Source of the DNA: Benincasa hispida
Taxonomy: Eukaryota; Streptophyta; Magnoliopsida; Cucurbitales; Cucurbitaceae
Direction of reading: 5' to 3'
DNA length: 64,000 nt
Assembly: GCF_009727055.1 (NCBI RefSeq)
Contig: NC_052359.1
Span: forward strand, 17,484,685-17,548,684
The translations under genes were made by a program, and so were the position numbers. The notes under the pieces are model-generated. The model saw only the letters and a program-made list of their open reading frames with translations. It was not told the origin of the DNA and searched no databases. Of the stretch, positions 22,641 through 34,608 are shown piece after piece (the first letter of the stretch is position 1; every line of letters starts with the position of its first letter).

Positions 22641-24093
22641 AAGAGTTGATAATAGCGAAAGTTACAACGAGTATGAGGGGAACGTGTTGAGTAGGGATTT
22701 AGCCAACACTTCCTAAGATTTTGTTTAAGCTATACGATCATGCTACACACACACAACAGCAAATCATCTTCCAATGCAAATGCCATAGTTCATATTTTTA
22801 GGACGCATGCAATGTATACAATGATGTCGATATGACTTATTCCCAAGTCTCTATTCTTGACTATGTGATGATGAATGATGCACACATACATAAGGTGACC
22901 ACATACTATCATATTCTATCTCTAGGGTGCATGCAATGCGTTAATAGCAAACAGAACTTATTCCTAAGTTTCTATCTCTTGCTTATGCGATTCTAATCTA
23001 ACTCTCCGAGCCTAGATTCTAATCTGACTTTCCCAAGCCTAGATTCTATCCTTAGACCACCCTCCCAAGCATCTCTAAAGAACGAATGACGCATACATAA
23101 TACAAGATGATCGCATAAAGTGAAGATCTCAGATTATGCTAGCTAAGTGCTTCTCAACCCATTCGTAAGTTTAGTTACTCATGCATAATGTAAAGAGAGT
23201 GAATAGATATAGAGATGCAAATTCCATTTTATAAATAAAATTAGAATACAGAATGACAATGGAAAGTAAGGATAGTGAGCCTGGTAGCAATGTCTTGCTT
23301 CCCAAGACTTTACACTGTGTTTTTCTTTACTCTTCCCAAAAGAATGTTCTTGCTTTCACAAGAGTCAACCCTCTTTCCGTTCTCAATGCTTTCGGCACTC
23401 TCTCGATCAAACCAGGAATGTTCTTCCAGTGTCTTCTCTCATCATTCACCTCCGCCTTCTAAGTATAAAAATTACAGACTACGACTATCTATTATCTCAT
23501 TGTATATGGCGAAAGAGAACTCCAAAAATTCTGAACTGCTCAACTCCAACTAACTCCTTCCAACGAAGGTGACCTTCAGTATTTATAGAGCTTCAGGGTG
23601 AAGGGCTTTTCTCTTGAATGATTGCAATGATGGGAAGTCATTAATTCTTCTTCTGATGCACCAATTAAAATTCACTGAAAAGTTGAGTGTACTTGCTACA
23701 CTGTGTCGTTAACGGCTTGTCAACTTAATTCAGATTCGACCGTCATCAGCTTTCCGTCCCATCGTGATTTATTAAGCCTTCACCTTGATGCGCCATCTCT
23801 ATGCGACCACTTTTTTTAGCAGATCTTCACGAGCGCATATGATCGTATAGCTTTGCGGTCACAATCTTCTAATGCACTCGGATGTTGAATTCCTTGAATC
23901 GCAATTCTACCTTGCGCCAACGCATTTCTCTGCACAAAATACGTAAATTAGCTGCTTTAATGCGATAGGCGCATGCAATCATAATGTTCTCAACTTAATG
24001 CTTTTGGACACGATTTTTCATATTTTTACCGTCGCAGTCCTACATTGTTTTATATCTTTTCATTGTAATAGCGTGCATATCTACCCGTTATCA
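22641..24093 (-). repeat. Partial type-D gypsy LTR
   Basis: Its right edge CCCGTTATCA (24093) is the TGATAACGGG terminus of a minus-strand LTR. The interior matches 12350-13666 in order and has the TATTTATA promoter element at 23580-23587. No polypurine tract follows on the right, so it is not joined to its own element. Confidence 0.7.
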
Positions 24094-24965
24094 GCCATTA
24101 TGAGAAGTCTAGGCAGGATAAAGGCAATTGAAAATTTTAGAAATCTTTAGTTTATGCTTGAGAACAAGCATTGTTTTAAATTTGGGGGTGTGATAGTTTA
24201 TAGAAATACAAGTTATTAAAGCTCAAATTATCAAAACAATGATAGAAGGCGATAGTAAATAGGCAATATTATGATTGAACGCACCAAACTAAAAGCAAAA
24301 TCGCAATCGTTAACTCTCATCACATAAAAGCAATTAAACTGAGTTAATCTTGTATTTCTGTGCAGGAACAAGGCAATAGCGTGATGTCCTGAGTTGGCGA
24401 TCCAATGGTATTTCAAAGACGTACACGTGATGACCTTACATAAAGGCGGTGACCTAATGTGATAAAACGTGATGGGACGTGAAGCTGATAGCAGTCAAAT
24501 CAGAAATTCAGTTGGTAGCCATTGAAGACCATACCGTTTTAAATCCATTGAACCTCCGGTGACCATCAGAAGGCGCGACAGGGTATAGAAATTAATGCTG
24601 CCCATCCACGCAATCATTAGTGAGATGAAGAACTGTTTTTTTTTTTTAAAGTCTATAAGTACCATTCAATGCTACCAAACCAGGTGCGAATTAATTTTAG
24701 GAGGTCGAGAGACTATTGAAACAACACAGAAGAAAGATACCATCCCACACCTAAACCGTTTGAGAGCAAGAGTTTACAAATTAGAGAAGAATTGGAGTGC
24801 TAAAAGTCGTGTAAACGCCAGAGGAAGCAAGACAATGCTTACCTGGCTTAACACTTACATCATCTATTGTTTTGTACTTGAGCATTTTATTTGCAATAAT
24901 AGAGATTACATTTCAATCTATGTTCATTCTTTTCACGTCATACATGAGTAGTTAAATTTGTAAAT
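24094..24965 (+). repeat. Plus-strand gypsy tail and truncated LTR
   Basis: CTTGAGAACAAGCATTG is followed by a polypurine tract (AAATTTGGGGGTG, 24178-24190) and an LTR start TGATAGTTTATAG at 24191, whose first bases resemble the Gypsy-E LTR start. About 775 bp of LTR remain. It lies in opposite orientation to both neighbours. The 118-codon ORF at 24595-24951 is within the LTR and is not convincing. Confidence 0.65.
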
Positions 24966-25056
24966 TAGTTGAGAAGTACTTAGGGGAAAGGACTAGGCTT
25001 TTATCAACCCTCTGCTTCTTTTGCTGAGGGCCTTCAGTAGCTGCAGACTTGGAAGG

Positions 25057-26605
25057 CTACCGCTTTTGAGGAGTCATGAATGAGCCTTCTTCCTGTAGTG
25101 GCAATCTAATCGGTCTACGCAAGGACTTGTCTGTGAGCACGACCTTGACTGCCACGTCCTCTTCTTCTTCAAACCATCCTTTCACCACATGTAGCTCTAT
25201 AATGAGCGATGGGAAGAACAACTGCACCTTTAGTCTGAGAACAATGTCAAAATTTGGTCGGCGATCATCTTTCCAACATTGATTGGGATGCGACGCATAA
25301 CGCAATAGATCGTCATGACTATTTCCCATGAAGTGGTGTGGTTGTGAGTTTTTGGCATCAATTTCCGTTTGATGAAGTAAAGCCACACATTGGCTTTAGG
25401 TGTCAAGTCGTGAGGTGATAGCATCTTAACTCCATTGACAGAAATGCTCAATTTCTTTCCGGGCAATGCTACCGACTTCAAGGCCTTTTTTTGCTCCTCA
25501 GAGATGGGGTTTTCAATGATTTGGTTTCCTTCAGTGTTACCAGTGTCTTTTAAATTGAAAATTCTATTGATCTTTGAGACGCCGAACCCGATTGAGACAT
25601 CCCCAATGTCAACCTTATAGCACCCCGAGTGAGGTTTCCCTTCATAAAATGCAGTAACTGCGATCGACTTGACCGTCTTTGCTCCCATGTAAAAATTATG
25701 CCATCCCAACGCCTCGATCGTCTGTGCGATGAAGTCAGGGAGAGGCGATGCGGATGGCAGAAAACCCATCTCCATCAGGATCGAGGGTCTGTTCTTTGGC
25801 ACCATTTCTTCCACTAGGGGTGCCTTACCCTTGTTCTCTCTTCACACTGTTTGTTTCTCTGGTGCCTTCTCTTTTCCTGCTGCGCTATTTCAAGCACCTT
25901 CTTCCTTAGCCTTTTTTGCTTGCGTCTTTGTGGCTGATGCTTAGTGTGCTTTCCTTTCTTTTGGCCAGCTCACCTTTCCCTGTCACTTTCTTCCTACATT
26001 TCTCGCTCAAATTCTTTTGCGGCCCGTTCTATACTGTCCAAGGATTTTTTACGTTGGGGTGGCGGACATTCTAACTCCTCATCGCGTAGTTCATAATGAA
26101 ATTCAGTTGCGGCGATGAGTGCTGACGCATCCTTCCGAAGGTTTCCGAGACCTTCACGTACTTTCTTTTCTTTTTTCTGAAACTCCTTGGCCAATGCCTC
26201 AGGAGATGAGGCTGCACAACCAGAACGACTACTTTTCTTAGGTTTTCGATTGCTTGAGTTCGCTTAGTTGATGACTTCCTCAATAAGTTGCACGAGTGGT
26301 TTGAGGGTTTGAAGGATATTGCCATAAACCTCGCGTTCATCTCTTCGTCTGACCTCGCTTGTAGTGGAAAGGTCTTGAGGGTTTTGGCCATGTGATGAGG
26401 AGGACTGTTAAAAGGTAGTGGCTAAGACGATTAGGGTATGAGCGAATGGATGGGCAGAAGACACCGTAGCTGGTGGCGTGTATGTGGGTGGCAGGGCGGT
26501 TGGGAAGGCAATGGGCTGCTACAAAGCCATTGATGAGACAACTTCGTATATGGAACCTGGGTTGGATGAATGGGTTGAGGTAGGGGTACTCTTGTTGCTT
26601 GCCAT
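25057..26605 (-). pseudogene. Env-position ORF of Gypsy-A (plant transposon-protein-like), broken
   Basis: It lies after integrase, where Athila elements carry a third ORF. The probable start is MASNKSTPTSTHSS near 26605. A charged segment follows (26391-25994, several frames). A clear 194-codon frame at 25814-25230 has GWHNFY, VSKINRIFNL, KANVWLYFIKRKLMPKTH and INVGKMIA. After a frameshift near 25240 the strings LFFPSLIIELHVVKGW and DKSLRRPIRLP follow. The spacing of these blocks resembles the domain that Pfam calls putative plant transposon protein, often annotated in plant genomes. I see no convincing signal peptide or membrane segment in the preserved part, so an envelope role is not supported by the sequence itself. 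Confidence 0.65.
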
Positions 26606-27150
26606 TTGGAAAGGATATTGCCAGAATCTGAATGGAATGATGGTTGGAAAGGGTATGCTAATTTGTCGGAGGTTAGAGGGCTCGAAAGTTTTGAGAACAG
26701 TGAAGGTGAAACGTTTGAATAATGGGGGAGGGAGGGTTAAATAGACCAGGAAGGAGAAGGGATGGGGGTTTGTGCAAACCCTAATCATCACCTGACGCGA
26801 CATTAAATGAGGTGACACTTTTTGACGTCTTTTCAGTCTCCAAAGGAGACGTACGATTTCCTTACTTGTGATGGGCTGATATTGTGATTACGAAGAATTG
26901 GGCTTTTCCAAATGCTCAACTTATCGCGTGTTTTTTTTAAGCCCATCACATCACTCCATCGTACCAGTCCATTGTGATTAAAATGACGCAATCAAAAGAA
27001 TAGAATGAGGTACGAAGTTGAAAAAGAGTTAATAGTCATATAAAGTAGTAAATATGTAGAAAGTAAAATAGATTAAGAAAGAAAACAAAAGGATACACAA
27101 AAGGATATACTTCGTCCCTAATGAATGTATATCGCTTATCATCGCAGGGA
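26606..27150 (-). other. Spacer between pol and env-position ORF of Gypsy-A
   Basis: About 545 bp without recognisable coding domains. On the minus strand CTATTTAACCCTCC lies near 26735-26750, some 130 bp upstream of the putative start at 26605. It could be a TATA-like element for a separate transcript, but one match in AT-rich DNA is weak. Confidence 0.4.
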
Positions 27151-28525
27151 CTGAGTGTTTCTTCTCTATTTTGGCTTACTCAAGTCAATGGATGTTTTCT
27201 CACGCTGGAAATCCCTTCCATGATACAGCTTTATTCTCTGTCTATTCACTTTAAATGCGTTGGTCCCATCTTCATTTGTCAATTCAACTGTTCCATGTTG
27301 GAATACCTCCTTGATTTTTAACTCTCGGACCAATGCAACTTCAATTTTACAGGAAAGAGATGCAACCTGGAGTTGAACAGTAATATCCTTTGACCTGCCT
27401 TGAGGTTTTTCTCACAAAGATGCTTATCATGCCATCGCTTGGTGCGTTCTTTGTAAATTTTGGAATTCTCATACGCTTGTAATCTCCACTCGTCCAGCTC
27501 AAGTAGTTGAAGTTTTCTCTCTTCTCCTGCAACCTTTGGATCAAAGTTGAGTTTCTTAATTGCCCACATTGCCTTATATTCTAGTTCCAATGGTAGATGA
27601 CAGTGCTTTCCAAACACCAATGCATATGGTGACATGCCTATGGGTGTCTTATAAGAAGTCCGATATTCCCACAAGGCATCATCTAGTTTCATGGCCCAAT
27701 CCTTCCGTGATGGGTTCACCACCTTCTCTAAGATTGACTTGACTTCTCTGTTAGAAACCTCTGCTTGCCCATTTGTTTGATGGTGATATGTTGTGGCGAT
27801 CTTATGGTGGACATTATATTTGATCAACAGTTTACTAACAACGCGATTCACAAAATGGGTCCCTTTGTTGCTTATTATGGCACGTGGAGTGTCAAAACGA
27901 GTAAAAATGTTTTTCTGTAAGAACTTAGAGACTATTGTCGCATCGTTTGCAACGCATGAAACAACTTCAATCCATTTGGATACATAGTTGACAACCAAGA
28001 AAATGTATTTATGAACATTTGACGATGGAGATGGTCTTATGAAATCTATTGCTCAAACATCGAATAGCTCCACCTCAAGAATGATGTTCATTGGCATCGC
28101 ATCTTTTTCTGAAATGCTTCCAGTGCGTTAGCACTTGTCGCATTTCATGGAGTAACTTATATGTCTTTAAACAAAGTGGGCTAGTAAAACTCACATTTCA
28201 AAACTTTCATTGTCATGCGTTGTTCGCGAAAATGCCCTCCATATGGTGATTCATGACATTGAAACAATATGCAATGGAAAGCAGTTTCTGAAACACAAAG
28301 TCTCAATATCTTGTCTGGTCCCCTTTTGTAGATATTTAGATTGTCCCAGTAGTAAAATTTGCATTCATGTATGAGCCTTTTCTTTTGATGGGATGTGTAG
28401 TTTTCGGGAAATTGTTTGCAGACCAAGAAGTTGACAATATCCGCATACCAGGGTAGAAATTCTTCAATCTTAAGAAGCTGCTCATTAGGAAATGAGGCGT
28501 TCACCACTGATTGGATGCTATCCAC
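27151..28525 (-). pseudogene. Gypsy-A integrase
   Basis: HHCC zinc finger region at 28525-28181 (NYTSHQKKRLIHECKFYYW, ESPYGGHF). Core at 27998-27318 with [16 protein letters not shown], a second catalytic block reading IISNKGTHF and the Glu in [11 protein letters not shown], then the C-terminal domain ([32 protein letters not shown]). The second catalytic Asp is Asn here (IISD in Gypsy-2), so this enzyme would be dead even without the stops near 28040 and 28140. The C-terminus is frameshifted and runs to about 27151. Confidence 0.9.
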
Positions 28526-29496
28526 TTCTGGATTTTCTAATCATGATAGATGGTCAGCGACCTTATTCTCTGTTCCCTTTCGGACGATTATTTCCATATC
28601 AAATTCTTGGAGTAAGAGAACCCATCGAATTAGTCTAGGCTTCACATTTTTATTGTCATCAAATATCTTATCGTGGAGTGGTCTGTGTGGACTATCACTT
28701 TTGACCCCAACAAATAGGGTCTGAAATTTTCAATAGCAAAAATCACCGCTAAAATTTCCTTCTCTGTAGTGGTGTAATTTTCCTACAGCGTCCTGCTACC
28801 ATATGCGATAGGGTGTAAAATTGTCTTTACTTTTTGTGCCATGACTTCCCCCATCGCATACCCACTGGCGTCGCACATCAGTTCGAATGGTCTTGCCCAA
28901 TTAGGTGCGATCAGAATTGGTGCTTTAGTCAAAGCGTCTTTTAGTGTTTTGAATGCAGTGAGGCAGTGATTCAAAATCAAAGGGTCTATCAGCTTCCAAC
29001 AACGTATTCAAAGGTCGAGCGATTTTGGAAATATCCTTCACAAACCTTTTGTAAAACCTCGCGTGCCCTAGGAAACTCCTCAAAGCTTTCACATTCGTTG
29101 GAGTTGGAAGTTTTTCTACAGCTTCAATCTTTGCTTTGCCCACCTCTAACCTATTCCTTGAAACCTTATGCCCTAGTACAATTCCTTCCTCGACCATAAA
29201 GTGACACTTTTCCCAATTCAACACTAGATTAGTTTCTTCACATATTTTCAGTATTTTCTCCAGGTTTTGCAAATAGATTTCATGTGTTTGTCCATAGACT
29301 GAGAAGTCATCCATAAAGATTTCAACCGAGTCTTCAAGGTACTCGGAGAAGATCGCCATCATACACCTTTGAAATGTACTGGGTGCATTGCACAATCCAA
29401 AAGGCATGCGACAAAAGGCGAATGTTCCATATGGACATGTGAACGTGGTCTTTTCTTGTTCCTTTGGTGCAATCATAATTTGGTTATAGCTTATGT
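28526..29496 (-). pseudogene. Gypsy-A reverse transcriptase (C-terminal half) and RNase H
   Basis: RT resumes with YNQIMIAPKEQEKTTF right after the Copia-2 insertion, followed by RMPFGLCNAPSTFQRCMM, the FMDDFSVYG motif and LVLNWEKCHFMVEEGIVLGH, then LRSFLGHARFYKRF. RNase H starts in another frame (28980-28783: WARPFELMCDASGYAMG, IAYGSRTL) and continues broken to about 28540. The RT N-terminal half lies at 53338 onwards. Confidence 0.9.
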
Positions 29497-31560
29497 TGAA
29501 GGATCTCAAAATGAGAATTCCATGAGTGGGTTTAAATCACTTCGATTTTCACAGTGACCGGAATATAAACGAAATACATTCTAAATTAACAGTTATGCAT
29601 AATAAAACTCAACAACATCATGCTCAGTATACAATAAAGCATAGAGAAGGGGTTCATTACAAGAGGAAGACGATCTTCGAATATATGAACCCACAGTAGC
29701 GGAAGAACTCCATCGATCTACCAGCACCCCGGTGAGTCTCTCGTCTGATACTGCACGATGCAAACGTATACGAACAAGGAGTTGGGGACAACACCACCAA
29801 TAGGGACACCCAGGTATCCTCGGTGTCAAAAACCCAGAGAGTGGGCTCTGGTGAGTTTGGTAGAAGATGGAGGAGAAGAAATCATGTAAACGACAAGCGT
29901 GCACGAGAAGAACTTCGCTATCACATAGCGGGGACGCTTATCGTATAGTAAAACTACACGATCGTTTAAGAAAAAATGGACGATCGTTTAGGAAACTGGT
30001 ACACAGATCGTTTAGGAAACGCGCAAGTTAGACGATCGTTTAGACAACAGAGAATCTATCGTATAGGCTCTCGGCGATCAGTCTTTCACGATCATTTTAG
30101 GGCACGGGCTATCGTTTGCACGACTTAATTGTTCCAAAATTGAAAACGATTTTCAACTTGTACCCGCCGGTTACCTTAACCCTCGTGGCCCACGTTCCCA
30201 CTTACAACGTGAAAATTGGTTAATTATTAAATAATTAATCAATTAATTTATTTAATAAATATAATCATATTATATTTATATCCTATAGTTTGATATCATA
30301 TATCTACTATAGTATTTTTCCTATATTTGATATAAATCATATTTATATCTAATTTCTTCCAAAATAATGTATCTCACACATTTAGCCAATTATATCATAT
30401 ATAATTAGCCATTCTAATTATATCATATATAATTGTACTTCCTCTTGTAAATTTGAGCATTTCAAATTAACCCAAACATTGGTTCTCGACTTTATCCAAG
30501 CTACCCCGGTGACCTAGTGGACCTGTGGCTCGAAGCTCCAACGGTACGTGAATAGCTGACTAAACTCTTTAGCCACGAGATTCACCATCCGTTAACTGTC
30601 AGTGATTCCACTAAAGACCAACAGCTGAACTCTTCATACCATAGATATATTTATGTGTCCATTGGATATAACCAATCATGAGTATGATGACCATTCACAA
30701 ATGCTCGTAAGTACAGCTGAGCTAATTTACCATTTTTCCCCTGTAGTTACATCTCACTTCTTAAGTACCACTGATTCCTCTAATGAACAATACAACATAG
30801 TCCAACTATGTGTGAACACCTCTCGGGCCAGGAGAAGGTGTGAGGCGCCACATAGTTCAAGCCCTAGAATCAGCCCTTAAGGGAGCCATCTATCTATTTA
30901 CCCCTGCCTCGGGGAAGGAGTGAATTCCATCTTGTGTAGCTGAATTTCCAACTCCAAAATCAGACAAATCCGCAAAATGGTAGGTTTGAATCGGAAAATT
31001 GGCCACTCGCACCCATACAAATCAAAGGACCGCCCTCAATGCAGAAGTTCCCAACTCACTCAGGATTGAGGTCATGTTATCTATGGTTATCCTAGTGAAA
31101 TGAAGTCTATGTCATGAACAATGTTATATAAGGAGACATTAACACTTCATGGTCAGGTCTTATACAAACTCTTTGTATAGGACGCCCCCGCTCGCATGTC
31201 CCCAACACGAATGATTAGGATCAAACCATCTGTGACAAGTCACAACACTTATGACCATTCCACAAAGCGGGCCACGTCCGTAGCTTTACCAGGATAAGGT
31301 TTCCCTCCTTTATCCATATACTACAGACCATTTTGGTTATCACTCAAGACATGATCCACTTGTATGTCACCACATATGATTGAGTCACATACAGATAACC
31401 AGGGATTTTATGTTTATGGTTTATGGTAAAGCAACTAAAACAAGTAAATGAGCAAAAAAGACAAGATGTGAAGTAAATATCATATATTAACAATCACAAG
31501 TGTTCGTATGTACTGTTTACAAACTACAGAACACGAGACTTTAGGGCATCAATCCCAACA
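29497..31560 (-). repeat. Copia-2 3' LTR (family C)
   Basis: 2064 bp, TGAAGGATCTC...ATCCCAACA on the plus strand. It lies next to the polypurine tract at 31561. It carries the palindromic-core word array ACGATCGTTTAG (29940-30130) and ORF fragments that are only LTR translation (29593-29904, 30653-30880). Confidence 0.92.
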
Positions 31561-31665
31561 ATCTCCCACTTGTCCTAAAGTGAAGTAAGGTGTACAATAA
31601 AAAAAATAGTACAAAACAATAAACTAGGGCACATTAAAGCCGAGTATAATAAAATCTCCCACTTG
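31561..31665 (-). other. Doubled polypurine tract of Copia-2
   Basis: ATCTCCCACTTG (minus CAAGTGGGAGAT) occurs at 31561-31572, abutting the LTR, and at 31654-31665, 93 bp upstream in element sense. The other copia tail (9589-9672) has the same arrangement. Confidence 0.85.
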
Positions 31666-31669
31666 CCCT

Positions 31670-32160
31670 AGTTCAGTCGCAGGCAATCCTGTAGACCCAT
31701 GCTCCATAGGTGACCCTCAAACACTATAGTCATGAGAGCCTTCGTAAATGGGTCAGCAACATTGTGCTCCGAAGCGATCTGCGTGACAATCACGTCCCCT
31801 CGATGCACTATCTCGCAGATCAGATGATACAATAGAGGGTAATGGGTCTAGATATATCTGGAACAACTTCCAGGTCTATCAAGAACTTCCTGAGCCAGAC
31901 GTCCTCCTTAGTAGCTTTGCAAGCCGCTATGTACTCTGCCTCCATAGTGGAGTTTCGGCAATGCACCCCTGCTTAGTGCGTCGCCACACTACAGCTCCCC
32001 GTTAAGAGTGAATACTAACATTGATGTGGACTTGCGAGAGTCCTTATCAGTTTGAAAGTAAGAATCTGTGTATCCTGTAAGGATCAAATCCCTAGAACCA
32101 TACACGAGTATGTAGTCCCTCGTTCTCCGAAGATACTCGAGGATGTTCTTCACTAAGTCC
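31670..32160 (-). pseudogene. Copia-2 RNase H
   Basis: The minus strand shows GYTDSYFQTDKDSRKSTS near 32030-32080, then frame-disrupted active-site sequence, and the conserved end EHNVADPFTKALM with VFEGHLWSMGL near 31690-31780. Several stops interrupt it. Confidence 0.85.
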
Positions 32161-33240
32161 AGTGACCCTGGCCTAGGTTAGACTGATACCTACTGACTAT
32201 ACTCAAAGCGTAGCAGATGTCTGAATGAGTACAGAGCATCGCGTACATCAAACTGCCAACGGCAAACGCATATGGGACCCGTCTCATCTCCTCAACCTCT
32301 TGAGGTGGTCTTAAGACATATTTCCATAGACAAAGTAACTCCTGCTGAAGACAGATAGCCCTCTTGGAGTCCTGCATCGAATACTTGAGCAACATCTTGT
32401 CAATGTATGATGCCTGAGATAGTGCTAGTACTTTGTTCTTACGATCCCGAAAAATTTGGATCCCTAGAACAAATTGAGCCTCTCCCAAATCTTTCATTTG
32501 GAATTGGGTTGCTAGCCAGTTCTTAACTGTAATCAGTAGATCTACATCATTTCTAATGAGTAGGATATTGTCTACATACAACACTAAGAAGACTACTAAA
32601 GCGTTGATGATCTTCTTGTAGAAACAAGGTTTATCAACATTTTGGTCAAAGCCATACGACATAATCGCAACATCAAATCATATATTCCAAGATCGAGACG
32701 CCTGTTTTAATCCATAAATGGACCGATTCAGTTGGCAAACCTTTTTCTCTTGACCTTGGGCTATGAATCTGCTCCATCTAAATGATCTCCTCAAGATTGC
32801 CATTCAGAAAGGCCGTCTTGACGTCCATTTGCCAAATCTCATAATTATAATAAGCTGCAATGGATAGGAGGATGAATATCAATTTAACATGGAAACAGGT
32901 GAGAAAGTCTCCTCATAGTCGACTCCCTCTACCTGGGTATAACCCTTTGTCACAAGTCGAGCCTTAAAGGTCCGTACCTTCCCATCAGCACCCCGTTTGT
33001 GCTTGTAGATCCATTTACAACCTATAGGGCGAACCCCATCAGGCTGATCTATAAGATCCCATATTGAGTTGAAGTACATTGACTCCATCTCGAGATCCAT
33101 GGCCTTGACCCATTCATCCAAGTCTATATCCTCCATTGCCTTCTTATAAGACAACGGATCCTCAACTTCGCCATCTACTACCATAGTAAGGATTTCTGTT
33201 AAACCCAGATAACGAACGGGTGAGTTCACAACCCTCCCAC
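32153..33240 (-). pseudogene. Copia-2 reverse transcriptase
   Basis: The first block (33229-32879) has GCKWIYKHKRGADGKVRTFKARL-type residues and VEGVDYEETFSPV. The second (32662-32153) has DKPCFYKK, the catalytic site reading YVDNILLI, and MKDLGEAQFVLGIQI. The expected YVDD has become YVDN, a G-to-A change that removes a catalytic Asp. A frameshifted stretch lies between the two frames (32663-32878). The frame ends with VGSLMYAMLCTHSDICYAL, the start of the RNase H link. Confidence 0.9.
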
Positions 33241-33244
33241 TACG

Positions 33245-33999
33245 TTGAGGTTACCTCAACTCTTGAGGTGGAACCGACCTACTGGATGAACTTCCATCAA
33301 CAACTCTTATTGATGTAGCTGACACTTCAAAAAATCTTGTTGAAGTTTCAGAAGTTTCATTGGAAAGCTCACATAACACGACATTGCTTCGTGGACTGTG
33401 CTCCCTCATATGATCCTCCTCCAGGAAAGTCGCATTTGTTAAAACAAACTCCCTATTTTCCGTTGGATCATAAAAATAACCTCCTCGTGTACCTTTGGGG
33501 TAGCCTACAAAGAGGCATAACCTTGACCGTGGTTCCAAGTTCTTGGGATTAGCCTCAACCACATGTGCAGAGCAACCCTAAATTCGAAAATGACATAACT
33601 AGCTTTACGCCCATTCCACAACTCCAGAGGTGTTCTTGCAACACTCCTGGAGGGAACATAGTTGAGTATGTACACCGTAGTCTCCACTGCGAAACCCCAA
33701 AACGAGTCCGGTAAGGAAGCGTAACTCATCATCGAATGGACCATGTCTAACAAGGTCCTATTTCTCCTCTCCGCTACACCATTCTGTTGAGGTGTACCAG
33801 ACGCTCGGAGTTGGGAAACGATTCCATATTCTGTCAAATAGTCCTGGAATGTGGAGTCCAAAAACTCTCCACCTCGATCTGATCGAAGTGTTTTAATCCG
33901 TCTATTTAATGTGTTTTCAACTTCAGCCTTGAATTTTTTGAACTTTTCAAAGGATTCAGACTTTCGTTGCATAAGATAGGCATACCATACCTGGAATAA
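33245..33999 (-). pseudogene. Copia-2 integrase, C-terminal part
   Basis: After the nested insertion the core continues with YAYLMQRKSESFEKFKKF, TLRSDRGGEFLDS (second catalytic Asp), GTPQQNGVAERRNRT (third, Glu) and SFWGFAVETTVYILN. The last part is frameshifted into 33562-33251, with GYPKGTRGGYFYDP. One small indel lies at the insertion point. The N-terminal part is at 46889-47500. Confidence 0.9.
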
Positions 34000-34600
34000 T
34001 GATGACATGCAGAAATGCATGTCATCTTATGCATTTTACTTAGAATTATGAGGGATGTTAAGCGGAATATGCGGCAATTATGTTAGGAATTCACGAGAAA
34101 TTGAGCTTGAAGTATTCAGCATTAAGAATCTCAGCTAACTCATTATTATGTGTTATTATGCATTCAATGTTCTATTTTGTAGCTAACGCAAGAAGTGGAC
34201 GCAAATGCGAAAACCGGACTACCGCATAGGCGACCACATGTGGAGAAATCTCCATCGCAAAGGCGAACGTGTCCGATTAACGCATGGATGTTATGGTAAT
34301 CAGCCGTATGTGTCCATTACATAGGAGTTGGGATCGTCAAGTGATTACGGTCATCGTGTAGAAGTTGCAGTATTAAGCGAATGCGGTCACTGAATGATTG
34401 CGGTTACACGGTAACACATACTAATGGGATCAACGCAAGGTTGGTGGAATGAATGCATCAACGCATCTACCTCGAGAAAATAAAAAGATGATGTTGACAT
34501 TTCACCTACCATGCCGTTGGCAGCAGAGGCTCAGAAAGGAATAAACGCGCCGAATGTCAGAATCATAACAGTCCATTAATGCTGTTGGCGATCCAAGCTC

Positions 34601-34608
34601 TATATAAA
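34601..34608 (+). promoter_or_regulatory. TATA box of the solo type-B LTR
   Basis: TATATAAA follows CCAAGCTC about 600 bp into the LTR, a normal position for an LTR core promoter. It would drive transcription rightwards into what is now LTR and Gypsy-E sequence. Confidence 0.6.

Noticed and set aside
24595..24951. 118-codon plus ORF
   Set aside because: It falls in a truncated LTR, has no domain and no sister copy to support it.
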